NCBI GenBank assembly: GCA_001465025.1
Contig: LNDO01000048.1
Location: forward strand, 1-37,694
Direction of reading: 5' to 3'
DNA length: 37,694 nucleotides
Source of the DNA: Pseudomonas sp. Ga0074129
GTDB taxonomy: Bacteria; Pseudomonadota; Gammaproteobacteria; Pseudomonadales; Pseudomonadaceae
Each line of letters opens with the position of its first letter. The stretch's first letter is position 1. The notes below the pieces were generated by a model. It did no database searches. It was not told where the DNA came from and saw only the letters and a program-made list of their open reading frames with translations. Below are positions 19,714 to 30,718 of this stretch, piece after piece. The position numbers were made by a program, and so were the translations under genes.

Positions 19714-20680
19714 ATGGAAGGCGTCGGCAGCGGCTGATGGTGACGGTAAAAGTTGGCAGTTGCTGGAGAAAACGCTGCTGGCTGGTGTGCAAGAGCAGCG
19801 TCGAGCAAGGCGTTGGGGGATTTTCTTCAAGCTGCTCACGTTTACTTATATCTTTGGCGCGCTGGCTCTTTTCTCGCCCATGCTGGCGATGAAAACGAGC
19901 GCGACTACAGGCAGCCACACTGCTGTGATCGAAGTGCGTGGGATGATTGCGGACCAGGAAATGGCCAGCGCTGACAATATTGTAAGCAGCCTGCGCGCGG
20001 CGTTTGAAGACGCAGGGACCAAGGGCGTTATTCTGCGTATCAATAGTCCTGGTGGTAGTCCGGTGCAGTCGGGTTATATCTACGATGAGATTCTTCGCCT
20101 GCGTGCTGAGTATCCGGCGGTAAAACTCTATGCCGTGATTACGGATCTGGGGGCGTCAGGTGCCTATTACATTGCCAGTGCGGCAGATCAAATTTATGCC
20201 GATAAGGCCAGTTTGGTTGGCTCGATTGGTGTGACGGCGGCGACTTTTGGATTTGTCGGTGTGATGGAGAAGCTGGGTGTTGATCGCCGGGTTTATACCT
20301 CGGGTGAGCACAAGGCGTTCCTTGATCCATTCCAGCCGCAAAAGGAAGAGGAAACCAAGTTCTGGCAGGGAGTTCTGGAAACAACGCATCGCCAGTTCAT
20401 CGCCAGCGTCAAGCAGGGTCGTGGTGACCGCCTGAAGACTGCCGAACATCCAGAGTTGTTTTCCGGTTTGGTCTGGTCGGGCGAGCAGGCGCTGCAGTTG
20501 GGCTTGATTGATGCGCTGGGTAGTACAAGCTATGTAGCGCGTGAGGTGATTGGCGAGAAGGAGATCGTCGATTTCACATTGCAGGAGTCGCCTTTTGATC
20601 GCTTCGCCAAAACCCTTGGCGCAAGCATGGCTGAGCGAATTGCGTTGTGGATGGGTTTCCAAGGCCCTGTTATTCGCTAA
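19703..20680 (+). CDS. sppA: S49-family signal peptide peptidase (SppA-like)
   Basis: A 325-residue membrane-anchored serine protease of the short SppA/SohB type. One transmembrane helix lies at about residues 33-55 (FFKLLTFTYIFGALALF) and the protease domain is on the outer side of it. The nucleophile is in DLGASGAYYIA near residue 155, and the catalytic Lys is expected further on, near SGEHKAFLDP. It is thought to degrade leftover signal peptides in the membrane. The 5' end overlaps the HAD gene; a bidirectional terminator follows. Confidence 0.88.
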   Translation: MTDEWKASAAADGDGKSWQLLEKTLLAGVQEQRRARRWGIFFKLLTFTYIFGALALFSPMLAMKTSATTGSHTAVIEVRGMIADQEMASADNIVSSLRAAFEDAGTKGVILRINSPGGSPVQSGYIYDEILRLRAEYPAVKLYAVITDLGASGAYYIASAADQIYADKASLVGSIGVTAATFGFVGVMEKLGVDRRVYTSGEHKAFLDPFQPQKEEETKFWQGVLETTHRQFIASVKQGRGDRLKTAEHPELFSGLVWSGEQALQLGLIDALGSTSYVAREVIGEKEIVDFTLQESPFDRFAKTLGASMAERIALWMGFQGPVIR

Positions 20681-20696
20681 GGCTTTAACTGCCCGT

Positions 20697-20726
20697 AAAA
20701 AAGCCCGGCCATTCGCCGGGCTTTTG
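20697..20726. terminator. Bidirectional terminator between sppA and maf
   Basis: AAAAGCCCGGC and GCCGGGCTTTT form a strong hairpin with a CATTC loop, flanked by A/T runs, between convergent genes. Confidence 0.9.
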
Positions 20727-20728
20727 CA

Positions 20729-21313
20729 TTATGGGATATCGATGCCATTGACCAGTAGCATGTCGACAAGTCGAATCAGTGGTAGCCCGATCAGGCTGTT
20801 GCTGTCACTGCCCTCTGTGCTGCGAAAAAGGCTGATGCCCAATCCTTCAGACTTGAAGCTGCCTGCGCAGTCAAAGGGTTGCTCGGCTTCCAGGTAGCGT
20901 GTGATTTGTGCTTCGCTAAGTGGGCGGAAGTGCACGATAAATGGCACGCAGTCGGTTTGTAGCAGGCCGGTGGCTGTGTTTAAAACCGTCAATCCGGTCA
21001 TAAATGTCACGCTATTGCCGCTGGCGGCGCGCAATTGCTCGCAGGCACGCTCGAAAGTGTGCGGTTTGCCGAGGATCTCTGTGCCAAGCACCGCGACCTG
21101 ATCTGAGCCGATGATCAGGTGGTGCGGGTGGCTGCTGCTCAGTGCGTGTGCTTTTTCCTGTGAAAGGCGGCGAACCAGTGCTTCAGCACTTTCGTTTGCC
21201 TGGCGAGATTCGTCGATTTGCGGCGCGATTGATGAAAAAGGCAGGCGCAGGCGGCTGAGTAGTTCGCGCCGGTAAGGTGAGCTGGAAGCCAGTACCAGAG
21301 GCAGCACGGTCAA
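20729..21313 (-). CDS. maf: Maf-family nucleotide pyrophosphatase (YceF-like)
   Basis: A 194-residue Maf/Ham1-fold pyrophosphatase. The N-terminal ASSSPYRRELL motif, the DESR motif near residue 34 and GSDQVAVLG near 70 define the family. Position beside yceD-rpmF, and the length, point to the YceF subgroup, which hydrolyses 7-methyl-GTP as a house-cleaning step; this is by homology. It is divergent from yceD and ends at the shared terminator. Confidence 0.9.
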   Translation of the reverse strand: MTVLPLVLASSSPYRRELLSRLRLPFSSIAPQIDESRQANESAEALVRRLSQEKAHALSSSHPHHLIIGSDQVAVLGTEILGKPHTFERACEQLRAASGNSVTFMTGLTVLNTATGLLQTDCVPFIVHFRPLSEAQITRYLEAEQPFDCAGSFKSEGLGISLFRSTEGSDSNSLIGLPLIRLVDMLLVNGIDIP

Positions 21314-21384
21314 ATTCCTTCTGGGGATTTAAGTGGTGGGCGATTCTAGCGGTCGGTTCGGGTGCTGGACAGGCCGAATTTCCT

Positions 21385-21413
21385 TTGACAGGGGCGGGTT
21401 GCATCCCTAGAAT
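21385..21413 (+). promoter_or_regulatory. Sigma-70 promoter for yceD-rpmF-plsX
   Basis: A perfect -35 TTGACA (21385-21390) and a near-perfect -10 TAGAAT (21408-21413) are spaced by 17 bases. The predicted start, near 21420, is only about 3 bases before the yceD ATG at 21423. Confidence 0.82.
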
Positions 21414-21422
21414 GCGCCGCCT

Positions 21423-21950
21423 ATGTCAAATGGCCCGATTCCACCTCACGTTGATCCGCGCAAATTAGCCGATCGCAGTGCCACCCTCGAAGGTGAACTG
21501 CAACTCGCAGATTTGCAGCGTCTCTGCGGCCCGCTTGCCGATAACCAAGGCATGGTGCGTACGAAGTTCTTCTTCGAGCGCGACGAGCGCAATGCTGTGG
21601 TTTTTCACAGCGAGCTTGAGGTTGAAGTCAAGATGGTTTGCCAGCGTTGTCTTGAGCTGGTTGCTTTGCCGATCTACAGCGCGTGTGATTACGCTGTGGT
21701 TAAGGAAGGCGGAAACACCCAGTCAGTGCCGCAAGGCTATGACGTGATTGAGTTGGGTGAAGACCCATTGGATCTGCTGGCGTTGGTTGAAGAAGAGCTG
21801 TTGCTCGCTTTGCCCATTGTCCCGGCTCATGACCCTAAAGATTGCCAGCAGCCGGCCGGCCTCGATGAGCCCGAGTCGAGCGTGGACGAGGTAACGCGGT
21901 CCAACCCGTTCAATGTATTGGCGCAGTTAAAGCGTGACCCAAACGTTTAG
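21423..21950 (+). CDS. yceD: YceD/DUF177 family protein, 23S rRNA accumulation protein
   Basis: A 175-residue DUF177 protein. It starts with the Pseudomonas-typical SNGPIPPHVDPRKLADR, has CQRCLELV near residue 77 and ends with NPFNVLAQLKRD, the family signature. The conserved partner of rpmF, it is linked to 23S rRNA levels in E. coli and plants; the mechanism is not settled. The ATG at 21423 lies almost at the predicted transcription start, so the mRNA may be leaderless. rpmF follows by 13 bases. Confidence 0.9.
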   Translation: MSNGPIPPHVDPRKLADRSATLEGELQLADLQRLCGPLADNQGMVRTKFFFERDERNAVVFHSELEVEVKMVCQRCLELVALPIYSACDYAVVKEGGNTQSVPQGYDVIELGEDPLDLLALVEEELLLALPIVPAHDPKDCQQPAGLDEPESSVDEVTRSNPFNVLAQLKRDPNV

Positions 21951-21963
21951 GAGTTAATTAGTT

Positions 21964-22146
21964 ATGGCTGTTCAGCAGAACAAAAAATCCCGTTCCGCCC
22001 GTGACATGCGTCGTTCGCACGATGCTCTCGACGCAAGCACCCTATCGGTTGAGAAAAGCACCGGTGAAATTCACCTGCGTCACCACGTATCGCCAGAAGG
22101 CGTTTATCGTGGTCGCAAAGTGATCGACAAAGGCGCTGACGAGTAA
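21964..22146 (+). CDS. rpmF: 50S ribosomal protein bL32
   Basis: A 60-residue basic ribosomal protein with the start [19 protein letters not shown] and [15 protein letters not shown]. The zinc-binding Cys residues of some bL32 proteins are absent, as in other pseudomonads. A strong AGGAG lies upstream. plsX follows 3 bases after the stop. Confidence 0.97.
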   Translation: MAVQQNKKSRSARDMRRSHDALDASTLSVEKSTGEIHLRHHVSPEGVYRGRKVIDKGADE

Positions 22147-22149
22147 TCC

Positions 22150-23160
22150 TTGTCCGCCTCGATCATCGCGATTGATGCAATGGGTGGGGACTTCGGTCCC
22201 CACTGCATTGTTCCAGCCAGCATTGCATGCTTGGCTGAATTCCCTTCGTTACACCTGGTCCTTGTAGGCCAATCCTCTTTGCTAGAACCGTTGATTGCAC
22301 GCCATCCAGGTGTCGATCGTACTCGTCTGCGTGTTGAGCAAGCGGCCGAAGTCATCACGATGGACGAGCGTCCTGCTCAGGCCCTACGTGGCAAGCCCAA
22401 TTCATCAATGCGCGTGAGCCTCGAATTGCTTCGCAATGGCGCCGTGCAAGCCTGTGTCAGTGCCGGTAATACGGGCGCGTTGATGGCGTTGTCGCGTTAT
22501 GTGCTGAAAACCCTCCCGGGTATTGATCGGCCGGCCATGGTGACAGCCATTCCAACTCAGTCTGGTTTTTGCCATCTGCTGGACCTAGGTGCGAATGTTG
22601 ATTGCAGCGCTGAGCATTTGCATCAGTTCGCCGTGATGGGCTCGGTGACAGCGGAAGTGCTTGGCATGAGTCGTCCTCGTGTGGCGTTGCTCAATGTCGG
22701 TACCGAAGACATTAAGGGCAATCAGCAGGTCAAACTGGCGGCCAGTTTGTTGCAGCAGGCCAGCGGCCTTAATTACATTGGTTTTATTGAGGGCGATGGT
22801 CTCTACCGTGGTGAGGCCGACGTGGTGGTGTGCGACGGTTTTGTCGGCAACATCGTGCTCAAGTCCAGTGAAGGGCTGGCAAGCATGATTGCGGCTCGCA
22901 TCGAGACCATATTTACGTCGAGTTTTACTGCGCGAGCGGTCGGTTTGCTGGCATTGCCGCTGCTGCGACGGCTGCAGGGGGAATTGGCTCCTGCGCAGCA
23001 TAATGGCGCGAGCTTTGTGGGCCTGCAGGGTATCGTGGTCAAAAGTCACGGATCCGCAGGGCCCGAAGGCTTCAAAAGCGCAATTCGACGAGCTTTGCGG
23101 GAGATTGAAGAGAATCTGCCTCAGCGTTTGCATGGCCGCCTGAGCGAACACCTGCTTTAG
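22150..23160 (+). CDS. plsX: Phosphate acyltransferase PlsX
   Basis: A 336-residue enzyme that makes acyl-phosphate from acyl-ACP for phospholipid synthesis. It has the N-terminal [11 protein letters not shown] motif, [10 protein letters not shown] near residue 103 and the [13 protein letters not shown] motif near 228. The start appears to be TTG at 22150 just after the rpmF stop; no ATG is placed well upstream. It belongs to the yceD-rpmF-plsX transcript and precedes fabD by about 100 bases. Confidence 0.93.
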   Translation: MSASIIAIDAMGGDFGPHCIVPASIACLAEFPSLHLVLVGQSSLLEPLIARHPGVDRTRLRVEQAAEVITMDERPAQALRGKPNSSMRVSLELLRNGAVQACVSAGNTGALMALSRYVLKTLPGIDRPAMVTAIPTQSGFCHLLDLGANVDCSAEHLHQFAVMGSVTAEVLGMSRPRVALLNVGTEDIKGNQQVKLAASLLQQASGLNYIGFIEGDGLYRGEADVVVCDGFVGNIVLKSSEGLASMIAARIETIFTSSFTARAVGLLALPLLRRLQGELAPAQHNGASFVGLQGIVVKSHGSAGPEGFKSAIRRALREIEENLPQRLHGRLSEHLL

Positions 23161-23264
23161 AATGTGACCGCACAGGCAGGCTCGTCATCCAACTGTCAGC
23201 TTGTTGCGCTTGGCTATGGCTGACGCGTATTACCGACGATCACGATAATTAGGAACCGGTTTCC

Positions 23265-24203
23265 ATGTCTGCATCTCTCGCATTCGTCTTCCCAGGTCAG
23301 GGTTCCCAGTCGCTGAACATGCTCGCCGAGCATGGTGCGCAGCGACCTGTGATTCTTGAAACCTTCGCCGAGGCTTCCGAGGCTCTCGGTTATGACCTCT
23401 GGGCTTTGACCCAGCAGGGTCCCGAAGAACAACTCAATCAAACCGACAAAACTCAGCCGGCGATTCTTACCGCCTCTGTAGCCCTATGGCGTGCCTGGCT
23501 TGCCGAGAGCGATGCGCGCCCGGCTTTTGTTGCCGGGCATAGCTTGGGTGAATATTCAGCGTTGGTCGCGGCGGGCAGCCTGTCTTTGGCGGCAGCCGTC
23601 AAGTTGGTTGAGCACCGTGGCCAGTTGATGCAGCAGGCAGTGCCAGCCGGGCAGGGTGGTATGGCCGCGATCCTGGGTTTGGAAGATGCTGATGTGTTGG
23701 CAGCTTGCGCCGAAGCGGCGCAGGGTGAAGTGGTCAGTGCAGTGAATTTTAACGCGCCGGGTCAGGTGGTCATTGCAGGTGGTGGTGCTGCTGTTGAGCG
23801 CGCCATTGAGGCGTGTAAGGCGCGTGGCGCGAAACGAGCGCTGCCATTGCCGGTTAGCGTGCCATCGCACTGTGCATTGATGCGCCCAGCGGCTGAGCGC
23901 TTTGCTGAAGCCGTTTCGATCATCGATTGGCAGGCCCCACAGATTGCCCTCGTGCAAAATGTCAGTGCGACCGCCGTCACCGATCTTGAAGGTCTTAAGC
24001 GTGATCTGTTGGCGCAGCTCTACAGTCCGGTACGCTGGGTCGAGATCATCGTATGTCTTTCGGCGCAGGGTGTGACGGACCTGGTTGAGTGCGGTCCTGG
24101 CAAGGTTTTGTCGGGGCTTAACAAGCGCTGTGTGAAAGGCATCAATACCCATAACCTGGATACCCCGGACGCATTCGCGGCTGCGCGCGCGAGCCTGGTT
24201 TGA
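23265..24203 (+). CDS. fabD: Malonyl-CoA:ACP transacylase FabD
   Basis: A 312-residue enzyme that loads malonate onto ACP for fatty acid elongation. FPGQGSQ is near residue 7, the nucleophile Ser93 is in GHSLGEYSALVAAG, and the catalytic His202 is in VPSHCALM. AGGAACC precedes the ATG. fabG follows by 15 bases. Confidence 0.95.
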   Translation: MSASLAFVFPGQGSQSLNMLAEHGAQRPVILETFAEASEALGYDLWALTQQGPEEQLNQTDKTQPAILTASVALWRAWLAESDARPAFVAGHSLGEYSALVAAGSLSLAAAVKLVEHRGQLMQQAVPAGQGGMAAILGLEDADVLAACAEAAQGEVVSAVNFNAPGQVVIAGGGAAVERAIEACKARGAKRALPLPVSVPSHCALMRPAAERFAEAVSIIDWQAPQIALVQNVSATAVTDLEGLKRDLLAQLYSPVRWVEIIVCLSAQGVTDLVECGPGKVLSGLNKRCVKGINTHNLDTPDAFAAARASLV

Positions 24204-24218
24204 TTAAGGAGAAACGAG

Positions 24219-24962
24219 ATGAGCCTGCAAGGTAAGGTTGCACTGGTCACTGGCGCGAGCCGTGGTATTGGTCAGGCGATTGCCCTGGAGTTGGGGCGTC
24301 AGGGTGCCATCGTGATTGGCACTGCCACATCCACTTCAGGTGCCGAGCGTATTGCAGAAACCCTCAAGGCCAATGGTATTGAGGGTGCGGGCTTGGTGCT
24401 GGATGTAAGCAACGATGAGTCGGTGGCGAGCACGCTGGAACATATCCAGCAACACCTTGGTCAGCCGCTGATCTTGGTCAATAACGCCGGTATTACTCGC
24501 GATAACCTGATGCTGCGAATGAAGGATGACGAGTGGTTTGATGTCATCAATACCAACCTGAGCAGCTTGTACCGTCTGACTAAAGCCGTACTGCGCGGTA
24601 TGACCAAAGCGCGTTATGGTCGCATCATCAACATAGGCTCCGTGGTCGGTGCTATGGGCAATGCGGGGCAGGTTAACTATGCCGCTGCCAAGGCCGGTCT
24701 TGAAGGTTTTGGTCGTGCGCTGGCGCGTGAAGTGGGTTCGCGCTCGATTACCGTGAACGCCGTCGCGCCGGGCTTTATCGACACCGATATGACCCGCGAA
24801 TTGCCGGATGCGCAACGTGATGCGTTGCTGACGCAAATTCCGCTGGGCCGCTTGGGGCAAGCCGAAGAGATCGCGAAAGTGGTCGCTTTCCTCGCTTCTG
24901 ATGGCGCGGCTTACGTCACAGGCGCTACTATCCCTGTGAACGGCGGGATGTACATGAGCTGA
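24219..24962 (+). CDS. fabG: 3-oxoacyl-ACP reductase FabG
   Basis: A 247-residue NADPH-dependent short-chain dehydrogenase that reduces beta-ketoacyl-ACP. It has TGASRGIGQA at residues 11-20, NNAGIT, the catalytic Ser in INIGSVVGAMGN, and YAAAKAG (Tyr and Lys). AAGGAG precedes the ATG. It ends 195 bases before acpP, which has its own promoter. Confidence 0.96.
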   Translation: MSLQGKVALVTGASRGIGQAIALELGRQGAIVIGTATSTSGAERIAETLKANGIEGAGLVLDVSNDESVASTLEHIQQHLGQPLILVNNAGITRDNLMLRMKDDEWFDVINTNLSSLYRLTKAVLRGMTKARYGRIINIGSVVGAMGNAGQVNYAAAKAGLEGFGRALAREVGSRSITVNAVAPGFIDTDMTRELPDAQRDALLTQIPLGRLGQAEEIAKVVAFLASDGAAYVTGATIPVNGGMYMS

Positions 24963-25076
24963 ATGTGACGGATGGCTTCAGAAAACTGTCATAGATGCTG
25001 TCTAAAATCCGTTATAAAGCTGCAACAGGTTTGTAGGCAGGTCGTTGAAGTGTTTTGAGGCGCCCCAGCATTACGC

Positions 25077-25104
25077 TTGAAATGCTAAAAACCCTTTCTA
25101 TACA
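25077..25104 (+). promoter_or_regulatory. Sigma-70 promoter for acpP
   Basis: TTGAAA (25077-25082) and TATACA (25099-25104) are spaced by 16 bases. The start is expected near 25111, giving a leader of about 47 nt that contains the CCATTAGGAGT segment complementary to the RgsA-like RNA. Confidence 0.75.
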
Positions 25105-25135
25105 CTTGGCCTCATATCAGTGGCCAAGATTTGTC

Positions 25136-25146
25136 CCATTAGGAGT
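25136..25146 (+). promoter_or_regulatory. acpP ribosome binding region matching RgsA
   Basis: CCATTAGGAGT includes the acpP Shine-Dalgarno sequence (AGGAG, 12 bases before the ATG). The same 11 bases occur on the plus strand at 31720-31730 inside the leftward RgsA-like gene, so that RNA is perfectly complementary here. With G-U pairs, pairing continues over GAG to 14 bp. Confidence 0.7.
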
Positions 25147-25157
25147 GAGAACAACGT

Positions 25158-25391
25158 ATGAGCACCATCGAAGAACGCGTCAAGAAAATCGTTGCCGAGC
25201 AACTGGGCGTCAAAGAAGAGGAAGTAACCAACAGCGCTTCCTTCGTTGAAGACCTGGGTGCCGACTCTCTTGACACCGTTGAGCTGGTGATGGCTCTCGA
25301 AGAAGAATTCGAGACTGAAATCCCGGACGAGCAAGCTGAAAAAATCACCACCGTTCAGGAAGCGATCGACTACGTTACCGCTCACGCGTAA
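25158..25391 (+). CDS. acpP: Acyl carrier protein
   Basis: A 77-residue acidic protein that carries growing acyl chains on 4'-phosphopantetheine. The attachment Ser37 is in [11 protein letters not shown]. It lies between fabG and fabF, has its own promoter and is followed by a terminator, allowing high expression. Its ribosome binding region is a candidate RgsA target. Confidence 0.98.
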   Translation: MSTIEERVKKIVAEQLGVKEEEVTNSASFVEDLGADSLDTVELVMALEEEFETEIPDEQAEKITTVQEAIDYVTAHA

Positions 25392-25416
25392 GACGTATTC
25401 GTCGGATCCCGACTCG

Positions 25417-25455
25417 GAAAAGCCGCACTCCCTTACAGGTGTGCGGCTTTTCTTT
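25417..25455 (+). terminator. Terminator after acpP
   Basis: GAAAAGCCGCAC and GTGCGGCTTTTC pair perfectly, followed by a short T-rich end. It lies between acpP and fabF and should reduce read-through into fabF. Confidence 0.85.
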
Positions 25456-25496
25456 AAGCGCATTCCAAGCGTTGAAAACTAGAAAAGGAGATTGCT

Positions 25497-26741
25497 GTGT
25501 CGCGTAGACGCGTCGTGGTTACCGGTATGGGTATGCTGTCGCCATTGGGTAACGATGTGCCGAGTAGCTGGCAGGGCATTTTGGCCGGGCGCAGTGGCAT
25601 CGGCCTGCTTGAGCATATGGACCTTTCCGCTTTTTCCACTCGCTTTGGTGGTGCGGTAAAGGGCTTTAATGTTGAGGAATACTTGTCCGCCAAAGAGGCG
25701 CGCAAGCTCGATCTGTTTATTCAATATGGTCTGGCGGCTAGCTTTCAGGCCATGCGCAGTTGTGGTCTTGAGGTCACCGATGCCAACCGTGAACGCATTG
25801 GTGTGGCCATGGGCTCCGGTATCGGCGGCCTGACCAATATCGAGAACAACTGTAAATCTCTGCATGAGCAGGGGCCGCGGCGTATCTCGCCGTTCTTCGT
25901 GCCTGGCTCGATCATCAATATGATTTCCGGGTTTCTGTCGATCCACTTGGGTTTACAGGGGCCTAACTACGCCATTGCTACGGCATGCACCACGGGTACG
26001 CATTGCATCGGCATGGCGGCTCGCAACATTGCCTATGGCGAAGCCGATGTGATGGTGGCCGGTGGCGCTGAGATGGCTGCCTGCGGTCTCGGTATGGGTG
26101 GCTTTGGTGCCGCCCGTGCGTTGTCCACGCGCAACGATGAACCCACCCAGGCCAGTCGTCCGTGGGATAAAGACCGTGATGGTTTTGTCTTGTCGGACGG
26201 CGCGGGCGCGTTGGTGCTCGAAGAACTCGAACATGCCAAGGCGCGCGGTGCGACTATTCATGCTGAGTTGATCGGTTTCGGCATGAGTGGCGATGCCTAT
26301 CATATGACCTCGCCACCGGAAGACGGCGCTGGCGCAGCGCGTTGCATGGTCAATGCCCTGCGTGATGCCGGTATCACCCCGGATCAGGTGCAGTACATCA
26401 ATGCCCACGGTACGTCGACATCGGCTGGCGATAAGGCTGAGGTGGCGGCTATCAAGGCCGTGTTTGGTGAGCATGCGTATAAATTGGCGGTCAGCTCGAC
26501 CAAATCCATGACCGGGCATTTGCTAGGCGCGGCCGGTGCCGTCGAGGCAATTTTCAGTATTCTGGCGCTGCGTGATCAAGTAGCCCCGCCGACCATCAAC
26601 CTCGACACGCCGGACGAAGGCTGTGACCTCGACTTTGTTGCGCATCAGGCCAAAGCCATGCCGATTGATGTCGTGCTGTCCAACTCCTTCGGGTTTGGCG
26701 GTACCAACGGCTCGCTGGTGTTCCGCCGGTTTGTCGATTGA
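25497..26741 (+). CDS. fabF: 3-oxoacyl-ACP synthase II FabF
   Basis: A 414-residue condensing enzyme for fatty acid elongation, needed for temperature control of unsaturated chains in E. coli. The catalytic triad is Cys164 (ATACTTGTH), His304 ([11 protein letters not shown]) and His341 ([10 protein letters not shown]). It starts with GTG at 25497 after AAGGAG. The stop overlaps the pabC ATG (TGATG). Confidence 0.96.
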   Translation: MSRRRVVVTGMGMLSPLGNDVPSSWQGILAGRSGIGLLEHMDLSAFSTRFGGAVKGFNVEEYLSAKEARKLDLFIQYGLAASFQAMRSCGLEVTDANRERIGVAMGSGIGGLTNIENNCKSLHEQGPRRISPFFVPGSIINMISGFLSIHLGLQGPNYAIATACTTGTHCIGMAARNIAYGEADVMVAGGAEMAACGLGMGGFGAARALSTRNDEPTQASRPWDKDRDGFVLSDGAGALVLEELEHAKARGATIHAELIGFGMSGDAYHMTSPPEDGAGAARCMVNALRDAGITPDQVQYINAHGTSTSAGDKAEVAAIKAVFGEHAYKLAVSSTKSMTGHLLGAAGAVEAIFSILALRDQVAPPTINLDTPDEGCDLDFVAHQAKAMPIDVVLSNSFGFGGTNGSLVFRRFVD

Positions 26742-27556
26742 TGTTGTGTTGGGTGGATGGTCAGCCGGCAGAATCGCTGTCCATCAAGGATCGCGGCCTG
26801 GCCTATGGCGATGGGCTGTTTGAGACCATCGCTGTCAGTGCCGGCCTTCCTGTGTTGCTTGATCGGCACTTGGCGCGACTGGCTGACGGTTGTGTTCGCT
26901 TAAAAATCCCCGTTGATCTCGCTGCTGTGCGCACGCAGTTGCTGGTATTCAGTCAGCAGCTCGGCGAGGGCGTAGCCAAGCTGATACTGACCCGTGGTGA
27001 CGGTCAGCGTGGCTATGCACCACCGTGCCCAGCACAGCCGCGTTTGTTGCTGCAGGGTGCCGCCAGGCCGGTTTATCCGAAGGCCAATGCTGAGCAGGGT
27101 GTGCGCTTGTTTGCGTGTGTGACCCGTTTGGCTGAGCAGCCCTTGTTGGCGGGGATGAAACACCTTAACCGTCTTGAGCAGGTCATGGCGCGCGGCGAGT
27201 GGCAAGACAGCGAGCATGCCGAAGGGTTGATGCTGGATGTCAGTGGGCGGGTGATCGAAGGTGTGTACAGCAATCTGCTGCTAGGCAGCGGCGGTGTACT
27301 GATCACGGCCGACTTATCGCGCTGTGGGGTTGCCGGCGTGATGCGGGCTGAGTTGTTGGCCCAGGCGGCGGAGTTGGGTATTGATTGCCAAGTGCGCGAT
27401 ATCAGTGTTGATGAACTGTTGGCCGCTGATGAGGTGATGCTGTGCAACAGCGTCTATGGTGTGTGGCCGGTGCGTGCATTGCGCACCCACGACTGGTCGG
27501 TCGGCCCGCTCACCCGTAAACTGCAGGCCATTGCTCGCGACCTACTGGACTGCTGA
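26741..27556 (+). CDS. pabC: Aminodeoxychorismate lyase PabC
   Basis: A 271-residue PLP enzyme of the branched-chain aminotransferase fold. It makes 4-aminobenzoate from aminodeoxychorismate in folate synthesis. YGDGLFETI is near residue 28, the PLP Lys in GMKHLNRLEQ near 139, and the EGVYSNLLL motif follows. It overlaps fabF by one base; mltG follows by 3 bases. The fabF-pabC-mltG-tmk-holB order is conserved in gammaproteobacteria. Confidence 0.93.
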   Translation: MLCWVDGQPAESLSIKDRGLAYGDGLFETIAVSAGLPVLLDRHLARLADGCVRLKIPVDLAAVRTQLLVFSQQLGEGVAKLILTRGDGQRGYAPPCPAQPRLLLQGAARPVYPKANAEQGVRLFACVTRLAEQPLLAGMKHLNRLEQVMARGEWQDSEHAEGLMLDVSGRVIEGVYSNLLLGSGGVLITADLSRCGVAGVMRAELLAQAAELGIDCQVRDISVDELLAADEVMLCNSVYGVWPVRALRTHDWSVGPLTRKLQAIARDLLDC

Positions 27557-27559
27557 TTT

Positions 27560-28612
27560 GTGATTCGCAAAATTCTGTTGCTGCTGGAAGGCGGCATCTT
27601 GGTGGCTGCTTTGCTGATTGCGCTGGCCGCGTGGCAGCAGCACCGTGTACTGCATAAGCCGCTCAACCTGACCGAAGAATATCTGGTCGACGTACCCGCT
27701 GGAGCAACGCCCGGTGGCGTGCTCAATCGTCTGGAAGCAGAAGGTGTGCTTGATCAGGCATTTTGGGTTCGTCTGTACTGGCGTTTTAATCTGCGCAACC
27801 AAGCCTTGCACAGTGGCGAGTACCGCCTGACGCCCGGCACTACAGCGCTCGACATGCTGGGGCAGTGGCGGCGTGGTGAGGTGGTGCAGTACAGCCTGAC
27901 GCTGGTTGAGGGCTGGAACTTCCGTCAAGTGCGCGCAGCGCTGGCCCGTGAAGAGCGCCTTGAGCAGAGACTGGGCGGGTTGAGTGATGCCGACTTGATG
28001 AAAGCGCTCGATTTGCTAGGTTTGAATCCTGAAGGTCGCTTCTTCCCTGATACCTACAGTTTTGTGCGCGGCATGAGTGATTATGACCTGCTCAAGCAGG
28101 CGTATGCTCGTCTGGAGCAGGTGCTGGCCGAAGAGTGGGCCGCGCGCGCCAAGGGCCTGCCTTACAAAGAGCCCTATGACGCACTGATCATGGCATCCAT
28201 GATTGAGAAGGAAACTGGCGTGGCCTATGAACGTGCTGAAATAGCCGGGGTGTTTGTGCGTCGCCTGCGCATTGGTATGCGCCTGCAAACCGACCCTACG
28301 GTGATTTACGGCATGGGCGAGCGTTACAAGGGCCGCATTACGCGAGCTGACTTGCGCGAGCCGACACCCTATAACACCTACACCATTGATGGCATGCCGC
28401 CGACGCCGATAGCCCTGGTTGGGCGTGAAGCTATTCATGCTGCGCTCAACCCGCTGGATGGCACCACGTTGTATTTCGTGGCCCGTGGCGACGGCACGCA
28501 TGTGTTTTCTAATACCCTGGAGCAGCACAATCGCGCCGTGCGAGAGTTCCAACTCAAGCGCCGTGCAGATTACCGCTCCAGTCCCGCTCCGGCGAAACCC
28601 AACAACGATTAA
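27560..28612 (+). CDS. mltG: Endolytic murein transglycosylase MltG
   Basis: A 350-residue YceG-family protein with one N-terminal transmembrane helix (about residues 7-25) and a periplasmic catalytic domain. The catalytic Glu lies in MASMIEKETGVAYER near residue 217, followed by RRLRIGMRLQTDPTVIYG. It cuts nascent glycan strands and may set their length. It starts with GTG 3 bases after the pabC stop. Confidence 0.94.
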   Translation: MIRKILLLLEGGILVAALLIALAAWQQHRVLHKPLNLTEEYLVDVPAGATPGGVLNRLEAEGVLDQAFWVRLYWRFNLRNQALHSGEYRLTPGTTALDMLGQWRRGEVVQYSLTLVEGWNFRQVRAALAREERLEQRLGGLSDADLMKALDLLGLNPEGRFFPDTYSFVRGMSDYDLLKQAYARLEQVLAEEWAARAKGLPYKEPYDALIMASMIEKETGVAYERAEIAGVFVRRLRIGMRLQTDPTVIYGMGERYKGRITRADLREPTPYNTYTIDGMPPTPIALVGREAIHAALNPLDGTTLYFVARGDGTHVFSNTLEQHNRAVREFQLKRRADYRSSPAPAKPNND

Positions 28613-30233
<1,621 letters not shown>

Positions 30234-30269
30234 AATCGGCCATTAAGTGAATAAAATCAGGAATGCCGC

Positions 30270-30626
30270 ATGAGTCTGCCTCCTAACTTGGGCCCGCGTA
30301 ACGGAATTTTGTCGCTGACAATCAAAGACAAATCCGTGCTCTATGCCGCTTACATGCCCTTTATCAAAAATGGCGGCCTGTTTATTCCTACCAACAAGAA
30401 TTACAAAATCGGCGATGAAGTTTTCATGCTGCTCAACCTGATGGATGAGCCAGAGAAGATTCCCGTGGCTGGCAAGGTGGTCTGGATTACCCCAAAAGGT
30501 GCTCAAGGCAACCGTGCAGCCGGTGTCGGCGTGCAGTTCAACGACGGTGACAACACCGCGCGCAACAAGATTGAAACCTACCTGGCGGGTGCGCTGACAT
30601 CCGATCGTCCTACCCACACCATGTGA
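30270..30626 (+). CDS. pilZ: Type IV pilus assembly protein PilZ
   Basis: A 118-residue protein needed for type IV pilus assembly. It has LYAAYMPFIKNGGLFIPT and the AGVGVQF motif of the PilZ fold but lacks the RxxxR motif, so it is the founding PilZ type that does not bind c-di-GMP. The position directly after holB is conserved. The ATG at 30270 is the family start. Confidence 0.95.
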   Translation: MSLPPNLGPRNGILSLTIKDKSVLYAAYMPFIKNGGLFIPTNKNYKIGDEVFMLLNLMDEPEKIPVAGKVVWITPKGAQGNRAAGVGVQFNDGDNTARNKIETYLAGALTSDRPTHTM

Positions 30627-30636
30627 TGGCAGCCCG

Positions 30637-30700
30637 AAGCTGCAAGCCGCAAGCGACAAAAAGCGCTGGCGTTAACGCGTTTATGTGTGGCTTGAAGCTT
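30637..30700 (+). repeat. REP-like inverted repeat between pilZ and tatD
   Basis: AAGCTGCAAGCC (30637-30648) and GGCTTGAAGCTT (30689-30700) pair at 11 of 12 positions around a 40-base loop that contains the palindrome GCGTTAACGC. Such AGCT/GCAAGC-rich intergenic palindromes are common dispersed repeats in Pseudomonas. It may also slow transcription after pilZ. Confidence 0.6.
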
Positions 30701-30718
30701 GCCGTCTGAGGCTTAGCT

